DNA of 64,000 nucleotides from Diospyros lotus (lineage: Eukaryota; Streptophyta; Magnoliopsida; Ericales; Ebenaceae): the NCBI RefSeq assembly GCF_014633365.1, contig NC_068348.1, positions 17,130,311 through 17,194,310 of the forward strand. The letters run 5' to 3'. Each line of letters opens with the position of its first letter. Positions within the stretch are counted from its first letter, which is position 1. Positions 1 through 11,546 of this stretch are shown piece by piece. Both the position numbers and the translations under genes were made by a program. Under the pieces are notes generated by a model. It saw only the letters and a list, made by a program, of their open reading frames with translations. It was not told the origin of the DNA and did not search any database.

Positions 1-1157
1 TGGATGCTTCTTCTTAGGTCGATCCCGAGATAAATAAATTTTATTATTGTAACTTGGCAACAACACAAAAGATCTGTGAATAAAAAGAAAATCCAATATT
101 AATTTATCACCATAGTATTTTGAATTCACTTAAATCAATCTTATTTAATTTATTTGACTGTCAATCTAATTTTAATTATTTGTGCAATAGTTGAACAACC
201 CTATGATAATTAATATTCTCCCTCGAGTGATACCAATTATATTGATCAATATTTACTATCTATTTTTCAATAACAATAATAAATATCAACCAATTCAATA
301 AAATAAATGATTATTCAATTTAATTCCACACAAGTCTTTACTCCCATTCTAACTATTTCCTTATGAAATTTCTTACCTAGGTCAAATCATTAAACTTTCT
401 TTCCGATCTTATTTCATGACAACAAATCAATTCAATATTGACGACATATTTAATAGTTTTATGAATAATAAGAAATTCTTTGCATAGATAAAAAAATCAA
501 TTCAAATAAACATAAATTGGGAATTATTCAAGTTTCATCAAAGTCTGGCAAATAAAATTAACTCATGACAAATTTAATGGAGTCCATAAAAGATAAATAA
601 ATAACAGACCTAGAGATCTAAAACTAGATCTGAATCACTGGATCCGAATCGAATCTAAATCAACAGATTGCCTAGATGTTGCTTGCTTGCTTGCTTGGCT
701 CACTGTACTGCCTGATTGCACTTGCTTGCTTGGCTCACTGTACTGCCTGATTGCACCACTACTTCCCTTGCGCATTGCGGCTCCCTGCGGCTGTGATTGG
801 GCCAAGTCGTACGGCTTCTGTCTCTCTTTACTCCTGCTTGCGGCGAGTTGGGCTTTCGTCCCCCCTGATTTTCTTTAATCTGTCCTTTATAATATTATAT
901 ATATACACATGGCATGCCACCCTACTTCTCCTCCAATTTGAATTCTTCTCCAATTACAATTCTCCACCGTTGTCAATTGTCGCTTTCAATTTATTATATT
1001 TTATTTCTCTCTACTTGCTTGGCTACTTTTCCAATTATAATATTCTAATTTATTAATTATTAATTCTTTAATTACATTATAATATTAATTTATAATATCT
1101 TTTTGTTATTTGAATACAACAATTAAATTTATTTGTCTTATAAAATAACTTGACAAC
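1..1157. repeat. LTR-like repeat fragment (same family as 23538-25181)
   Basis: No gene is supported. The order of landmarks matches the bounded solo LTR at 23538-25181: a start-proximal 'gatcccgag' block, a stretch with repeated 'agatct', then a very AT-rich end containing 'attaatttataatatcttt', which is in both copies. The window therefore opens a few tens of bases inside this element. A 37-38-bp direct duplication built on 'ttgcttggctcactgtactg' lies at about 676-755 and creates small chance reading frames. The right end is not fixed; sequence changes character at about 1157. Confidence 0.55.
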
Positions 1158-1164
1158 ATCCAAG

Positions 1165-2330
1165 TGAGGGAGTTAACAGCTGCCTGGGTTGATCTGCTGG
1201 TCGAGAGAACAAAAGGGATGCTTGGGGTCTTTAGATGGCTTCTAGGAGTCTGTGGAAGCCTTGCTCCCCGATATATTTAGTCTTCGGCTAGCTAGTCTTC
1301 CTATGGGTTTGAAGGGTCCTGGATGAGTAGGCACCAGATGGGTCTACAATACAAGAATAGTTCAAAGGCACGCGTGGGCCCTCCGATGCCTAAGTTAGAT
1401 GATGGCATGAAATAAAAGTATGTATGTATGTTGTGATGTTCTGGATGGGTGTCTTCGAATGAGAGTCTCTCGATGGTTAGTCTCCCGGTAGTTTCAAGGT
1501 ATGACTTGGGTCAGAGTCTTTAGGTCCTAGATCAAGGTCTCCCCACCTTGTCTTGTAGCATTGGGTATGTATAGGCATTGGTGGTGGAGGCCACGTGACA
1601 CGTGGCATACTGATGTGTGCCTTGACTCTTCGGGGGGAAAATACTTCTGATGAGACTAGAGGGCCTAAAGGTATCTTTAGGGATGGAATGCCCCAAGAAG
1701 TATCCTCCAGATGGGTTTCCCTAAAGAGTCTTTGGAGTCATCGAGTGATTTAAGTCCAGAAGACTCTTTAGATTAGTCTTGGGATTATATGAGAGCTTAA
1801 GGGTTGGATTGGCCCGAAGACTCTTTGGAGTCTCTGGAAGACTCTTACCCTGAAGATTCTTTGGGGTCATCCAGGTCTTCGATCTTCTTTGGGATACTCC
1901 TAGGATTTTTAGATTTTTGGCTTTGCATTTCCTAGGGCACCCCATAACAATGGCTCCCCACTCTTAACTTTGGTTGCAAACAAAAAGAAGAGTAAAATGT
2001 CTCCAAGTGCCCAATGCCTCAAAAATTGGGATGCGAGTTGGCCTGGATTAATGCAAGATTCATTGAGTCATCAGAGGGAAAGTCTTCAAATGACTTGGCA
2101 ATGGTTTGGCTTTTGAAGACTTCGCTATAAATAGGTGGTGGTCCCTCGTGGGCTATACTTTGCCTAATTTTTTCTTGAAAAGTTTGAGTCTTCTGGAGCA
2201 CTCAAAAAGTCTTTCGACCCTTCCAAAGACTTTATAAGCCTTCTAACTCATCCGAAGACTGAGTCTCTAAAAGACTTTGCTCTCGAAGAACTTTTTTCCA
2301 AAATACCTAACACTTTCTGAGGTAAACCTA
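1165..2330 (+). repeat. Probable LTR of a Tat-like element, rich in GACTC/GAGTC motifs
   Basis: The stretch has no coding content but a dense array of related short motifs (gactcttt, ggagtc, gaagact, agtcttc), many as inverted pairs such as GACTC..TTG..GAGTC. A TATAAATA box lies at 2126-2133 and a degenerate open frame starts at 2331, the layout of an LTR followed by an ORF. A block near 1380 (ccctccgatgcctaagttag) is nearly repeated near 22007, which suggests the same LTR superfamily. Both ends are approximate; no target-site duplication was found. Confidence 0.5.
2126..2133 (+). promoter_or_regulatory. TATA box of the 1165-2330 LTR
   Basis: TATAAATA followed by a GC-richer stretch. The motif array lies upstream (about 1700-2100), with a smaller cluster downstream. 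Confidence 0.5.
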
Positions 2331-3793
2331 ATGGCTTATTCTCAACTGGTCCCTAGGCCACGAATAGGCATGTTGGGTCCCATTAGTGTTGTAACACCCC
2401 ACTTTTCCCAGGCCGTTAGATAATGTAAGATTTTGGGAATATATTTTTTTCAACATAAACTCATCACATAAATCATTCCTCGACAATCCCGTTACACCTT
2501 CTCAGCATATCAAACTTAATAATAATAATTGTAATTCCTTTATTCATAATATTGAAATTGTATCATCGCTTAACATGATATCATCAAAACGTAATACATA
2601 GGTACATCTCTTAACCATAGCAACAGAAACATGCTAAAGACCACCTATGTAAATAACAACTACATCTCGATAACCTCTTTCCCCTTGGTGACTCTACTTT
2701 CACCTGGAATGTTTGAATATTCTAGGGACACAATCCAAATTAGATGCTGAATCATCTAAGTGAGAGTTTAAAAACATTTTCATGAATATATGCAAGACAT
2801 GAAACAAACTGACACATCCCGACAAGTCCCAGCCCAAGAGAATCCCACACAACGCTTAACTCTTACCACGAGAAAAGAGCAATCTCTCTAGAGGCAACAT
2901 AACCACATTGACACATTGGCATAACACCATCTTAGCTTAAGAGGGGCAAGGTTAACGTATCTTCCCAACACCTTGGGAACAATCGTTACTACTCCCAGTC
3001 TAGGAGGGTCACATCAACGTAGGAACCCGACTCACCACAATTACGTTAGGAATTATGTTTCCACTCAAAAGCATTCAGAAATCATTACCCAATCCCAACT
3101 CATATCCCATATGGACCACCAATCGTCCTAGTGCAACTTACCTGGCCAAACGACCCAGCATGGAAACCTAGACGGCTATCCTGGCACGTACACCAGCACA
3201 AGATACCCTTATACATTATTCCGGTAACACCCTTAGGGAATTATGCCTACACTATCCAGATAACATTCCAGGCTGACATCCCATATAAACAACACAAACA
3301 TATGACAATGCGACATATCACAACTTAATGCATCATATAAACAACATTTTATGAACATAATTTATTGCACAAACCACAATGGACGTGTATAAAACGTTTT
3401 GGGATGAACCTCCCACATGAAACCAACCATCACAGGTTACCGTTCGCTTGCAACAAAACCATTTTGCATGAAATCATAACACATTTAAGTAGCACAAATA
3501 CCAAGTTTTTAGGGTAGAACTACTCATAATAAAACAAGTTTTGGGGTGAACACTCACCTTGAATGTAACTTAGAACACCTCAAAACTTGTGCCCTAACCT
3601 CGATTTTTGTGCAACTCCTCAAGTCTTTTTACCAAATCACTTCTTTACACGCCCTCATGCGCTACCCAAGTGCTCTACGTGTGTGATGCCTCGCATATGC
3701 TTTAAAAGCCCTCTATCCACTAAACTCGAAGCACTCTCGTCTAGAACGAATTATCACAACTTTGAATGAGAAAACCTTTAAGCATGAACTTCC

Positions 3794-3801
3794 TATTTAT
3801 A
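3794..3801 (-). promoter_or_regulatory. TATA box in solo LTR 2390-4892
   Basis: TATAAATA on the minus strand. It sits directly downstream, in the element's direction, of the tandem arrays at 3850-4345. Confidence 0.5.
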
Positions 3802-3849
3802 GGCTTTGGAAACTTGGCCACCAAATAAGTGACATTATAATACAATATT

Positions 3850-4045
3850 CCTTAATCATTTCAAATCTTCCAAAATCTTCTCCAATCATTCCAAATCTTC
3901 TAAGATATTTTGAAATGATTCTAAATCTTCTAAGATTTTCTACAATCATTCCAAATCTTCTAAGATCTTCTTCAACTATTCCAAGTCTTCTAAGATCTTC
4001 TGCAATCATTCTAAATCTTTTAAGATTTTCTATAATCATTTCTAA
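3850..4045. repeat. Tandem array, ~33-bp unit with 'aatcttctaagatcttct'
   Basis: About six imperfect copies of a ~33-bp unit combining 'caatcattccaa' with 'atcttctaagat', itself a near-palindrome. It makes an open frame on both strands here, which is an artefact of the periodicity. Confidence 0.8.
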
Positions 4046-4062
4046 TCTTATCCAAATCAAAT

Positions 4063-4345
4063 CTTATCTTATCTTTAAAGTCATCACAAGCCTTCATCTT
4101 ATCTCTAACGTCATCATGAGCCTTTATCTTATCTTCAAAATCATCATGAGCCTTTATCTTTATCTCCAAAGTCATCATGAGCCTTCATTTTATCTTTAAC
4201 ATCATCAAGAGCCTTCATCTTATCTCTAAAGTCATCATGAGCCTTGATCTTATCTCTAAAGTCATCATGAGGCTTCATCCTTATCACTAAAGTTATCATG
4301 AGTCTTCATCCTTATCACTAAAGTTATCATGAGTCTTTATCCTTA
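4063..4345. repeat. Tandem array, ~32-34-bp unit with 'aaagtcatcatgagcctt'
   Basis: About nine imperfect copies of a unit containing 'tcatcatgagcctt' and 'catcttatctct'. It lies next to the preceding array, in the promoter-upstream part of the solo LTR. Confidence 0.8.
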
Positions 4346-5841
4346 ATTTCCCAAATGCCCTTAGGAAAAAGGTTTCTAGAATTATACTTTGGCCAGAACT
4401 TTAGGGTAATTACACTTAAACCCCTTGCAACTTGATCCCCTAGCCATTTTTAATTTCATTTTAGTCCCTAGAGAAATGATTAATTACGTTAATACCCTTG
4501 AGTTTTAGGTAAATTACACTTTTACCCAAACCTCAAAAATTACAATTTTGCCCCTAGCTCAAAAATTGAACTTTTGTCTCCAAACTTCCACAATCCCTTG
4601 AAATATCCTATTTCCTTAAGTATTTGAATATAAAAATCTCGAGTATTACATCCCTTATGATCATTCGATTTTTCAGGTTAAAATTAGCCGTACCAAGAAA
4701 TTATCTCTATTTCGATCTCTTTCAGTGTCATAAATCCTGTCTCAAAACATTCGTCAATGACATACCTTTTTCTTTAGATATTTATGTTACGGGGTACTCC
4801 CCTCCATCGATTTGGTAATTACTTAACTAAATTCTCAAACTAATTTCTAGTTCCATGAACTTACATAACACTACGAAATATGGGGTATTACAAGGGTTGT
4901 TATCTCACCTCAATTATAACACTTGTTACTAAGGAGTAAGCATGTAAGAAGTATTGCACGGGCTTTCAGCATTCCACGATTATAGTTGCCGAGGAAGCCT
5001 AGTAAGAGGGAGTATACGACTATGAGAGGGAGGCTTTATAATGATTCATGTGGATAGTTTGAGGGATGGACTTAGGCTTTCATTGCACCCTTTTGGGATG
5101 CGATTTTTAGATGAACAAATATTGATACTGGCCTAGATGCACACAAATAGTTGGACCGTGTTGGCTGGATTTTTTGTCTTGTGTAAGGAGCATGAGGTAT
5201 AGCCCACGACTGCTTTATTTCGTTGTTTCTACTGCGTCTAGTCCACGAGAGGAGAGAAGTAATTCGTTTCCCTCCAAAATATTCTTAATAAGGTTAAGTG
5301 GTTCAAGGGCACGCTACAAAAAGGTGAACAATTTTGAGACTAGGTTGTTGGTGGTTCAACCGCCCCTGACTTGGAAGTTATCACAATTCTAGTGCATTGG
5401 AGAAATAGGGAGGGTGGTGTGAAAGTGGCCATACATGAGATCAATGGTGTAGGAGCACCAAGAGGAGATTAAGAAACTAGCCCATCGGTGTAGTGACCTT
5501 ATCTGACTTAAGTGTTGACGAGCACCTAGTAATGGTGGGGTGGATGGTAATTGAGGAGGACAAGGGTGTTGACCCTTCGGAGTTGGCCTAACCCAGCGAG
5601 CCTGTTTCCTTGTCATCCTCTTTATCGGAGGATGATAAAGAAAGAGACAATGAGGATAAGGATGAGGCGAGAGAGGAGGAGGAGAAAGGATGTGAAGGGG
5701 AGATAGACCCAAGGGTGCTCACCCAAACTCTTTTCTTTTGCTTTATTTTTTTTTTCTTTTTACTTTTTTCTTCTTAGATATGTTTATGGTTTGCTACTTT
5801 CTTGATTTGCAAAGATGGAGCAATTTTAGAGGTTGGTGCGG

Positions 5842-6377
5842 TGTCATGACCTGCCCGATTTTCTAGCACAAGATAACCAAAAAGTCTAGAATGGTGGAGT
5901 CTTTGAGCTAATCGGAAGATTCTAGACAACTCTAGTGCATAAAACACACTAGAAGATGATGGCACATTCTTAAGACTAGCTAAGCTCCATCACTTGGTAG
6001 ATTATTCTAGATAATCCTAGGCTAGTCTATTGTATATTTTATGTTAGAGAATTCTAGGACCATAATATAGATCGTTGGATCAAAACAATCCTAGTCGTCC
6101 ATTGTACTTGGGAACTACTATAAATAGCTGGTGCCTCCATTTGTAATGTCATCAAGCCTCAAAGTGTTCTATGTTTATACATACAACCATTCTCCTAAAC
6201 TCTCTTGTGCTTTTTGTGTTCATGTCTTCCTAATTCCCTAAATGTGATCCTTCTTGTGCCTAAGTCTTAACCTCTATGCCAAGTCGAATGCTGACTTAGT
6301 GTAAAAACCGCAAGGGGTAGAAGTTGGGAGACGCTAAGGCTGCACGGTACTGCTTGAAAATCACCAAGTTCATGATA
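5842..6377 (+). mobile_element. 5' LTR of a truncated gypsy element
   Basis: It starts TGTCATGACCTGCCCG, has a TATAAATA box at 6119-6126, and is followed at about 6379 by a primer-binding-site-like sequence and then gag. The ~536-bp length suits a short-LTR gypsy element. TTCTAGA-type motifs recur upstream of the TATA box (about 5885-6055). No matching 3' LTR is present; the element is cut off at about 8076. The exact 3' end of the LTR is uncertain by a few bases. Confidence 0.65.
6119..6126 (+). promoter_or_regulatory. TATA box of the 5842-6377 LTR
   Basis: TATAAATA about 280 bp into the LTR. Confidence 0.5.
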
Positions 6378-6378
6378 G

Positions 6379-6392
6379 TTGGTATCAAAGCT
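6379..6392 (+). other. Primer-binding site, initiator tRNA-Met type
   Basis: TTGGTATCAAAGCT follows the LTR directly. Plant LTR elements primed by initiator tRNA-Met carry TGGTATCAGAGC here; this copy differs at one position. Confidence 0.6.
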
Positions 6393-6422
6393 AGGTTTGG
6401 CTCTTGGATTCAACTTAGCATA

Positions 6423-8076
6423 ATGGAAACTAAGGGGAATGGTTTCGGCACTACCCAGGTGGAATGTGGGCTAGAGGTTGAACCCACGGTGGAGGGCAAG
6501 AAAAACACTAAGCGCGAATGCAGCAAAAGTCGACCGCAGGCTGTCGCGCCAGAGACTCTTAAGAATGTTTTCCTCAACATAGGGGAATGCATAGAGATGG
6601 TGGAGAATTCACTCTCAACCTTAGAGTCTCACACCTTGGAACAACTTGATGCCATCAAGGAGGAACAAGGTGCTCAAAGGGGTGAATTTGTTGTCTTGGA
6701 GGGGAAGGTAATGGACTTCATTACGAGGACCCAAAACCAAGTAAATAAGCTTTGAGAGGACTTGTGTAAGGACATTGTTAGTTGTAAAAGGGAAATGGCT
6801 AGCACGGGTGCTAGCGTGACGGTGGTAGGTCCAAGAATTGATTATCCCAAGCTGAAGGAATACAATGGCAAACGGGATGCTAAGGAGTTGGAGGAATTCC
6901 TGGGGTGTGTGAAGGTATACTTTGAGGGCATCAAAGTTATTATGAAGGCAAAAGGAAACTAAGGTACGTACTTCAACCATGTATCTTACGAATACCGTGG
7001 CTCTATGGTGGCCATGTAAACACACCAACATGGAAAAGGGTATTTGTAAGATAGATAGTTGGGATGACTTTAAGAAAGAATTAAAAAGGTAATTTTATCC
7101 TGACAATGTCATATATACGAGGCACAGAAAAAAGCTTAGGGAGTTAAAGCAAAAGAGCACTATTTGGGAGTACGTGAAAGAATTTACAACACTTATGCTT
7201 CAAATCCCAAGCATGTAAGTTGAAGATCTATTATTTTCACTTCACTAACAATTTACAAAATTGGGCAAAACAATAACTACAATGTTAAAGAGTGAAAATG
7301 GTAGATGAAGCTATTGTGATGGTTGAGTCTTTGACTAAGTTCCAAAAGAGCCTGACAGATTCCTCAAAATATCATAAAGGCTCCAATAGCAACTCAACCA
7401 AAGGCAGGAGAGATGACAAAGACAATAAAAAGCCACCTAAACACAAAAGAGAGAGAGCAATTTTAAATCTTCGGCTTCCTAAAGGGACTATGAAGAAAAG
7501 AAAAAGGCTTCAATAGTGCCTTGCAATGGTTGGTTCGTGTGCAAGGGGCTACATGTCACATGAGGGATTGCCCCAAGCTTGGTTCATTAGTGGCTATGGC
7601 AGAGGAACGACTTTCATCCTCTAGCCAAGATCAAGGGGCGAAACATATTGGCTCATTGCAATTGCTAAGTGGCCTCAATGCTAAGTTTATTTCGACCACA
7701 AACGAAGGAAAGGGGCTAACATATGTGCAGGCCCATGTTAACGACCGACCAACTCAAGCTCTGGTCAAAACTAGAGCTACCCACAATTTCATAACTGAAG
7801 ATGAGGTTAGGAGGTTGGGTGTCAACATTAAAAGGGGGAATGGTCTTCTAAAGATAGTTAACATCATTGTTAGGGCCCTTAATGGGGTCGTTCGAGGGGA
7901 AAAACCTTGCCTAGGCACTTGGTAAGGCCAAGTTGATCTCTTAGTGGCATCGATGGATGACTTTTGAATGGTTCTGGGCATTGATTTCTTAGGGAAGGTG
8001 AACACAATTCCTATGCCTTTCTTCAATTCAGTTTTCATATTGGAGAAGGGCTCCTCATGTTGGTCCCTTAGGGAAT
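6423..8076 (+). pseudogene. Gypsy gag and protease remnant
   Basis: The frame starts METKGNGFGTTQVECG and continues through a coiled-coil-like stretch into the gypsy gag core (RIDYPKLKEYNGKRDAK, then ELEEFLG). It reads on, with many stops and shifts, through segments typical of gag (DEAIVMVESLTKFQKS near 7300). A zinc-knuckle remnant (CHMRDCPKLG) is near 7556. The protease region is about 7700-8010, where the expected D-S-G-A active site reads KTRATHNF, so the catalytic aspartate is lost; LGIDFLGK near 7978 marks the protease C-terminal part. Reverse transcriptase and everything after it are missing. The break at about 8076 is where a copia remnant on the opposite strand begins. Confidence 0.75.
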
Positions 8077-9300
8077 GACCACTCAAGAGGAGGGTGAATT
8101 GAGTGATTAATTTTTTTTGCAATTTTAATAAATATTCTTGATTCTTAATTAATGATTTTTTTGGATAATATATATTTGATAAATATAATAAATGATATTT
8201 GAGATTGATAATAAATGTAAGTTACAAAATATAGTAAGAATAAATGAAATGAGACAGTAGGCAATTTTAAGTAGTTCAGTATCTCCTACACCTAGTCCAT
8301 TCTCCCAAGATCCAACCATCTTTGGGGTTTCACTAAACTAATCTCACCAAGGTTTTCACCTTATCTTACCTTGAAAACTAGCATAGGTAAATAAAATACT
8401 AATAGCATATGTAAATAAAATATTTTGAGTTTAGCTTAATAGATTAGTAGATAAAATATTTTGTAAAAAGGAAAAAGAAAAAAACCAAACTTGTTCGCCT
8501 TGATTGCACCTGTTTGCCTTGAATGCCTAGCTCTCATACATACAATCTCCTTGCATACACAATATCTCAAACATTACAATCTCTCACAAAAAATTTCATA
8601 CATTCTTCTCCCCCACACAAAAATTTGTAACTCAAAAATAAAATCTCAATCTCATACATATAATCTCTCATTTCATAAAATCTCATTCTTCTCCCCCTTT
8701 TTTTCTTAATAAAAAAAACTTTGTTAGTAGAGAAAATAAAGATGTAAACAATATAATTCAAGAAAAAAACTAACTAAGCATAATTCATATAAATATAAGC
8801 ATGATGGATTATGAACATAAAGTACTGACTATTTATAAGCAACATTAAGCACTAGAATCAATACACCATAACCATCATGAAAAAAAAAAAACAATTATTG
8901 CATGCGATGAAATATGAAATACTTTGAAATTATGATGCAATAAAAATATTTAAAATAGTATCGTATAATATTTTTTGTAAAAATATGTTGGGTAGGTATC
9001 ATAAAACACATTAAAATGTATAAAATAGTAGAACTGTTCATGATACAAACAATAAGCATTTAGCATATAATCATTTATATATAGGAGAACACATTGAGAC
9101 ATGTAGGAATAATCAAATAAAGCACCGATAGTCAAATTTGTTCTCTTTTTGGTCTCTGAATAACAATTATATTTCTCCAAATTAGGTGCAAGTTACTTGA
9201 CTAATATATGAGCATATTCAATTGAATTTTATAAGTAATCAATTATATATAAGTTTCACTCGAGTATAACCAAGTTATTACGTGACTAACTCAGAAGCCA
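8077..9300 (-). mobile_element. LTR remnant of a copia (Sirevirus-like) element, minus strand
   Basis: It begins on the plus strand with 'aagaggagggtgaattgag', the reverse complement of the LTR-end signature 'caattcaccc..tcttgg' also seen at 14604 and 17285. A minus-strand TATA box lies at 8830-8837. Clusters of tcgatt/actcgact motifs follow at higher coordinates (about 9240-9600), which is upstream in this orientation. It adjoins copia reverse-transcriptase sequence on the same strand. No target-site duplication was found and the boundary with coding sequence is vague. Confidence 0.45.
8830..8837 (-). promoter_or_regulatory. TATA box of the 8077-9300 LTR remnant
   Basis: TATAAATA on the minus strand. 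Confidence 0.4.
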
Positions 9301-9559
9301 TAGATATTTTGCTTTAAGTACTCGACTACCAGGCTAAGCTTACCCGACTGACAAAAGCATATAGTCGAGTATAGATAATTGATACTCAATTAAGATTAAA
9401 CACAAATACTTGGCCAGATTCAATCCAATCTTTATTAAAAATACATTGGAATTTTGATCCCAAAAATATACTTGATTAAAAAATCCTTACTCGATTGATT
9501 TTAGAAAGACAGAGAATTCATATAAAATACTTAAGTAGGAAATCTTAATAATCGATTGA

Positions 9560-9994
9560 TTTGAAAACCAAACTAGGCATTATTCGATTGAAAATAAAAA
9601 ATTCCTTCTTTAGTTACTTGTAGGCCTAGGAATTATGTGAGATGTGAGTTCTCCCACGAGACTTATCTCAAAATCACTTTTCATTAGATTTTCAAAATCT
9701 TCGCATAGCTTTTTGCTTTGAACCTCTAAACACTATATCGTTTACATATACTTCTTCATTTATGTAGCCATTCTAGAATGCACTCTTTGTATCCATTTGA
9801 TATAACATGAAATTCATGAGAGAGGCAAAGAAAAGCATTCTATTTGCTTCTAACCTAGCCACATGAGCATATGGTTCTTCAAAATCAATTTCATCCTCTT
9901 AGCAATATCCTTTGGCTACTAGCTTTGCTTTATTTCTTTCTATATTTCCATTTTCATCAAGTTTGTTCTTGAATACCCATTTGGTTCCTATTAT
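9560..9994 (-). pseudogene. Copia reverse transcriptase fragment
   Basis: Read on the minus strand, the first residues are IIGTKWVFKNKLDENGN, then KAKLVAKGY, DFEE, VARLEANRML and MDTKSAFWNGYINEEVY. These are the opening motifs of copia-type reverse transcriptase (usual forms are IGTRWVF, RLVAKGY and DVKSAFLNG). Past a deletion, LMKSDFEISLVGELT and FLGLQVTKEGIF, both from the later RT region, appear in shifted frames. The catalytic YVDD segment is not found. Its 5' edge is joined in frame to a gypsy integrase at about 9994. Confidence 0.8.
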
Positions 9995-10405
9995 AGATTC
10001 ATCCCAGCTACCATGAAAATCTAGTACACATGCCTTTAGCATATCTTTTAATGTCTGAATGGCCAGCTCTAATTGCCCGTCAGTTTGTGGATGAAATGCA
10101 ATACTAAACCTCAATCTAATCCATAAGGCATCGTGTAAAGCTTCCCAAAAATGTGAAGAAAATCTAGGATCCCTATCTGATACAATGGTGGATGGAATAC
10201 CATGTAGCCTCACAATTTCCTCAAGGTAAAACTTTGCCAAAACGATTCAAAGGGAAGGTCTTCTTAATCGGTAAAAAGTGGACTAATTTTATCTTCTTAT
10301 CAACTATCATCCAAATGGCATTAAGACCTGTCACTATCCTGGGTAGGCTTGTCACAAAATCCATGGAGATGTGATCCCATTTCCACTCTAGGATCGTCAA
10401 TGACT
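9899..10405 (-). pseudogene. Gypsy integrase core, fused in frame to copia RT
   Basis: From 10405 downward the minus strand reads the gypsy integrase core in more than one frame: ILEWKWDHISMDFVTSLP-like sequence, then IVDKKIKLVHFLPIKKTF, then in an open 113-codon frame (10240-9899) EEIVRLHGIPSTIVSDRDPRF, FHPQTDGQLE and DFHGSWDES. First and second catalytic aspartates are visible (MDF, SDRDPRF). At about 9994 the frame passes without a stop into copia RT (IIGTKWVF). Upstream it continues across the solo LTR 10411-17513: the split codons read HKPTGLL / QSLTILEW once one copy of GTAGA is removed. It is the 3' part of the minus-strand gypsy element ending near 21785. Confidence 0.8.
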
Positions 10406-11546
10406 GTAGATGTGGAACCTCTACCTAGATACCCCAGCCAAGCTGAAGAACCCAAGCAAAATCCCTTTGAAGGGTAGAGAAATAGAAAATGAACCACCCT
10501 GACCCACCATGCATGCTCAACTAGGATCACCAGAACACACCCAAAAGAAATGGGCAACAAAAGCATAACTCACATTCTAGGCATGCATACAAAAGATAAC
10601 TACCCCATAGGGTTACATGGTATATATATATATACACACATATAAAAAGCAGTGCCAAGCACTCAAAATATATCGACCATGGAACGACACCACTAGATAC
10701 ACATCAGACAAGATCTGTTAAGTTTGCCCTATTCACCACCTATCGAGATAGCTCAAGGACTACTAGTCTCCCCCCCACACTTAGCTTTTTCCTTACCTAG
10801 AATGAAGATAAACAAGAGTGAGTCACAAGACTCAGCAAGCATATAAGAAAGGAAAAACTAACAAGAGTATTGAGGCTAAAGAGGAACCTGCACCCCACGT
10901 GCAATAACCATACATCACATGTCCATGAATCACATGACGGATATATAAAAATGCTGTATAATTAAATATGCATATATCGGTCCTTGGGGCTCACATAAGA
11001 CACATGACACCTAAGACCCTATTATAAACTTGTCACTTCCCTGAAAAGAAAAATGAGTAACTCCCCAAGCTAAAGCTCCCTCGAGCCAGCTCTACCGAAA
11101 CTAAAAATCAAACCTTAGCACAGAATATTTGTTCAAAAAACCCTACATGTTAATCACATCCATAAACCTCGACATGGCAGAACCATCCGAAAAACTCAGC
11201 ATGCTAACCGCATCAGTAAACCTCAGCACGGCATAACTATCCAAAAAGAAGCTATACCACCCACACAGCGTCAGAAACTATGCAACGCACAAATATAATG
11301 CAGTGGTATATGAGCATAAACATGATACATAGCCCCTATAAAACCATGCATCACACTCGGCTCACCAATATAGGAAGTCACACTCAATGCAGTGCTCGTG
11401 TCTAGTTAACCTAGATATTAAAATAACCTAGTATGCCAGTGGGAAAGCACACAAGTCACATGGAACCCCCAAATGCATAATTCCCAAGCCCCTACATGCA
11501 TTTGAAATAAGCAAATATTAGAAATTATCACAATCACATGCACTAT

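Larger units (their letters stand above)
2390..4892 (-). mobile_element. Solo LTR, gypsy type, 2503 bp, TSD agtgt/agggt
   Basis: It starts TGTAACACCCC and ends GGGGTATTACA (TG...CA) with near-identical 5-bp flanks, agtgt (2385-2389) and agggt (4893-4897). The start is the reverse complement of the end of the LTR at 30786-33143, so it is inserted in minus orientation. A minus-strand TATA box is at 3794-3801. Upstream of it in the element's direction are two tandem arrays (3850-4045 and 4063-4345). There is no internal region. Solo LTRs arise by recombination between the two LTRs of one element. Confidence 0.8.
2331..5720 (+). pseudogene. Decayed retrotransposon ORF with a 'putative gypsy type transposon' domain, split by a solo LTR
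   Basis: A frame starts with ATG at 2331 (MAYSQLVPRPRIGML), is interrupted at 2389 by the solo LTR 2390-4892, and resumes at 4898 in the same reading frame when one copy of the target duplication is removed. Around 5045-5170 the translation reads HVDSLRDGLRLSLHPF, then SWTVLAGFFVLCKEHEV. This resembles the plant 'putative gypsy type transposon' domain (Pfam Transposase_28) found as an extra ORF in Tat-like elements. An acidic tail rich in E, D and K follows (about 5590-5700), then a pyrimidine-rich tract. Several stops and frameshifts make it non-functional. The family call rests on remembered motif similarity; that it is a split retroelement ORF is safer. Confidence 0.45.

Noticed and set aside
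687..1056. Two overlapping open frames of 63 and 101 codons
   Set aside because: They arise from a 37-bp tandem duplication and AT-rich sequence inside an LTR-like repeat; no domain, no promoter.
3762..4199. 145-codon frame with repeated S/L/N/I residues, and a mirror frame on the minus strand
   Set aside because: Both follow the ~33-bp tandem arrays; repeat periodicity divisible by three keeps them open.
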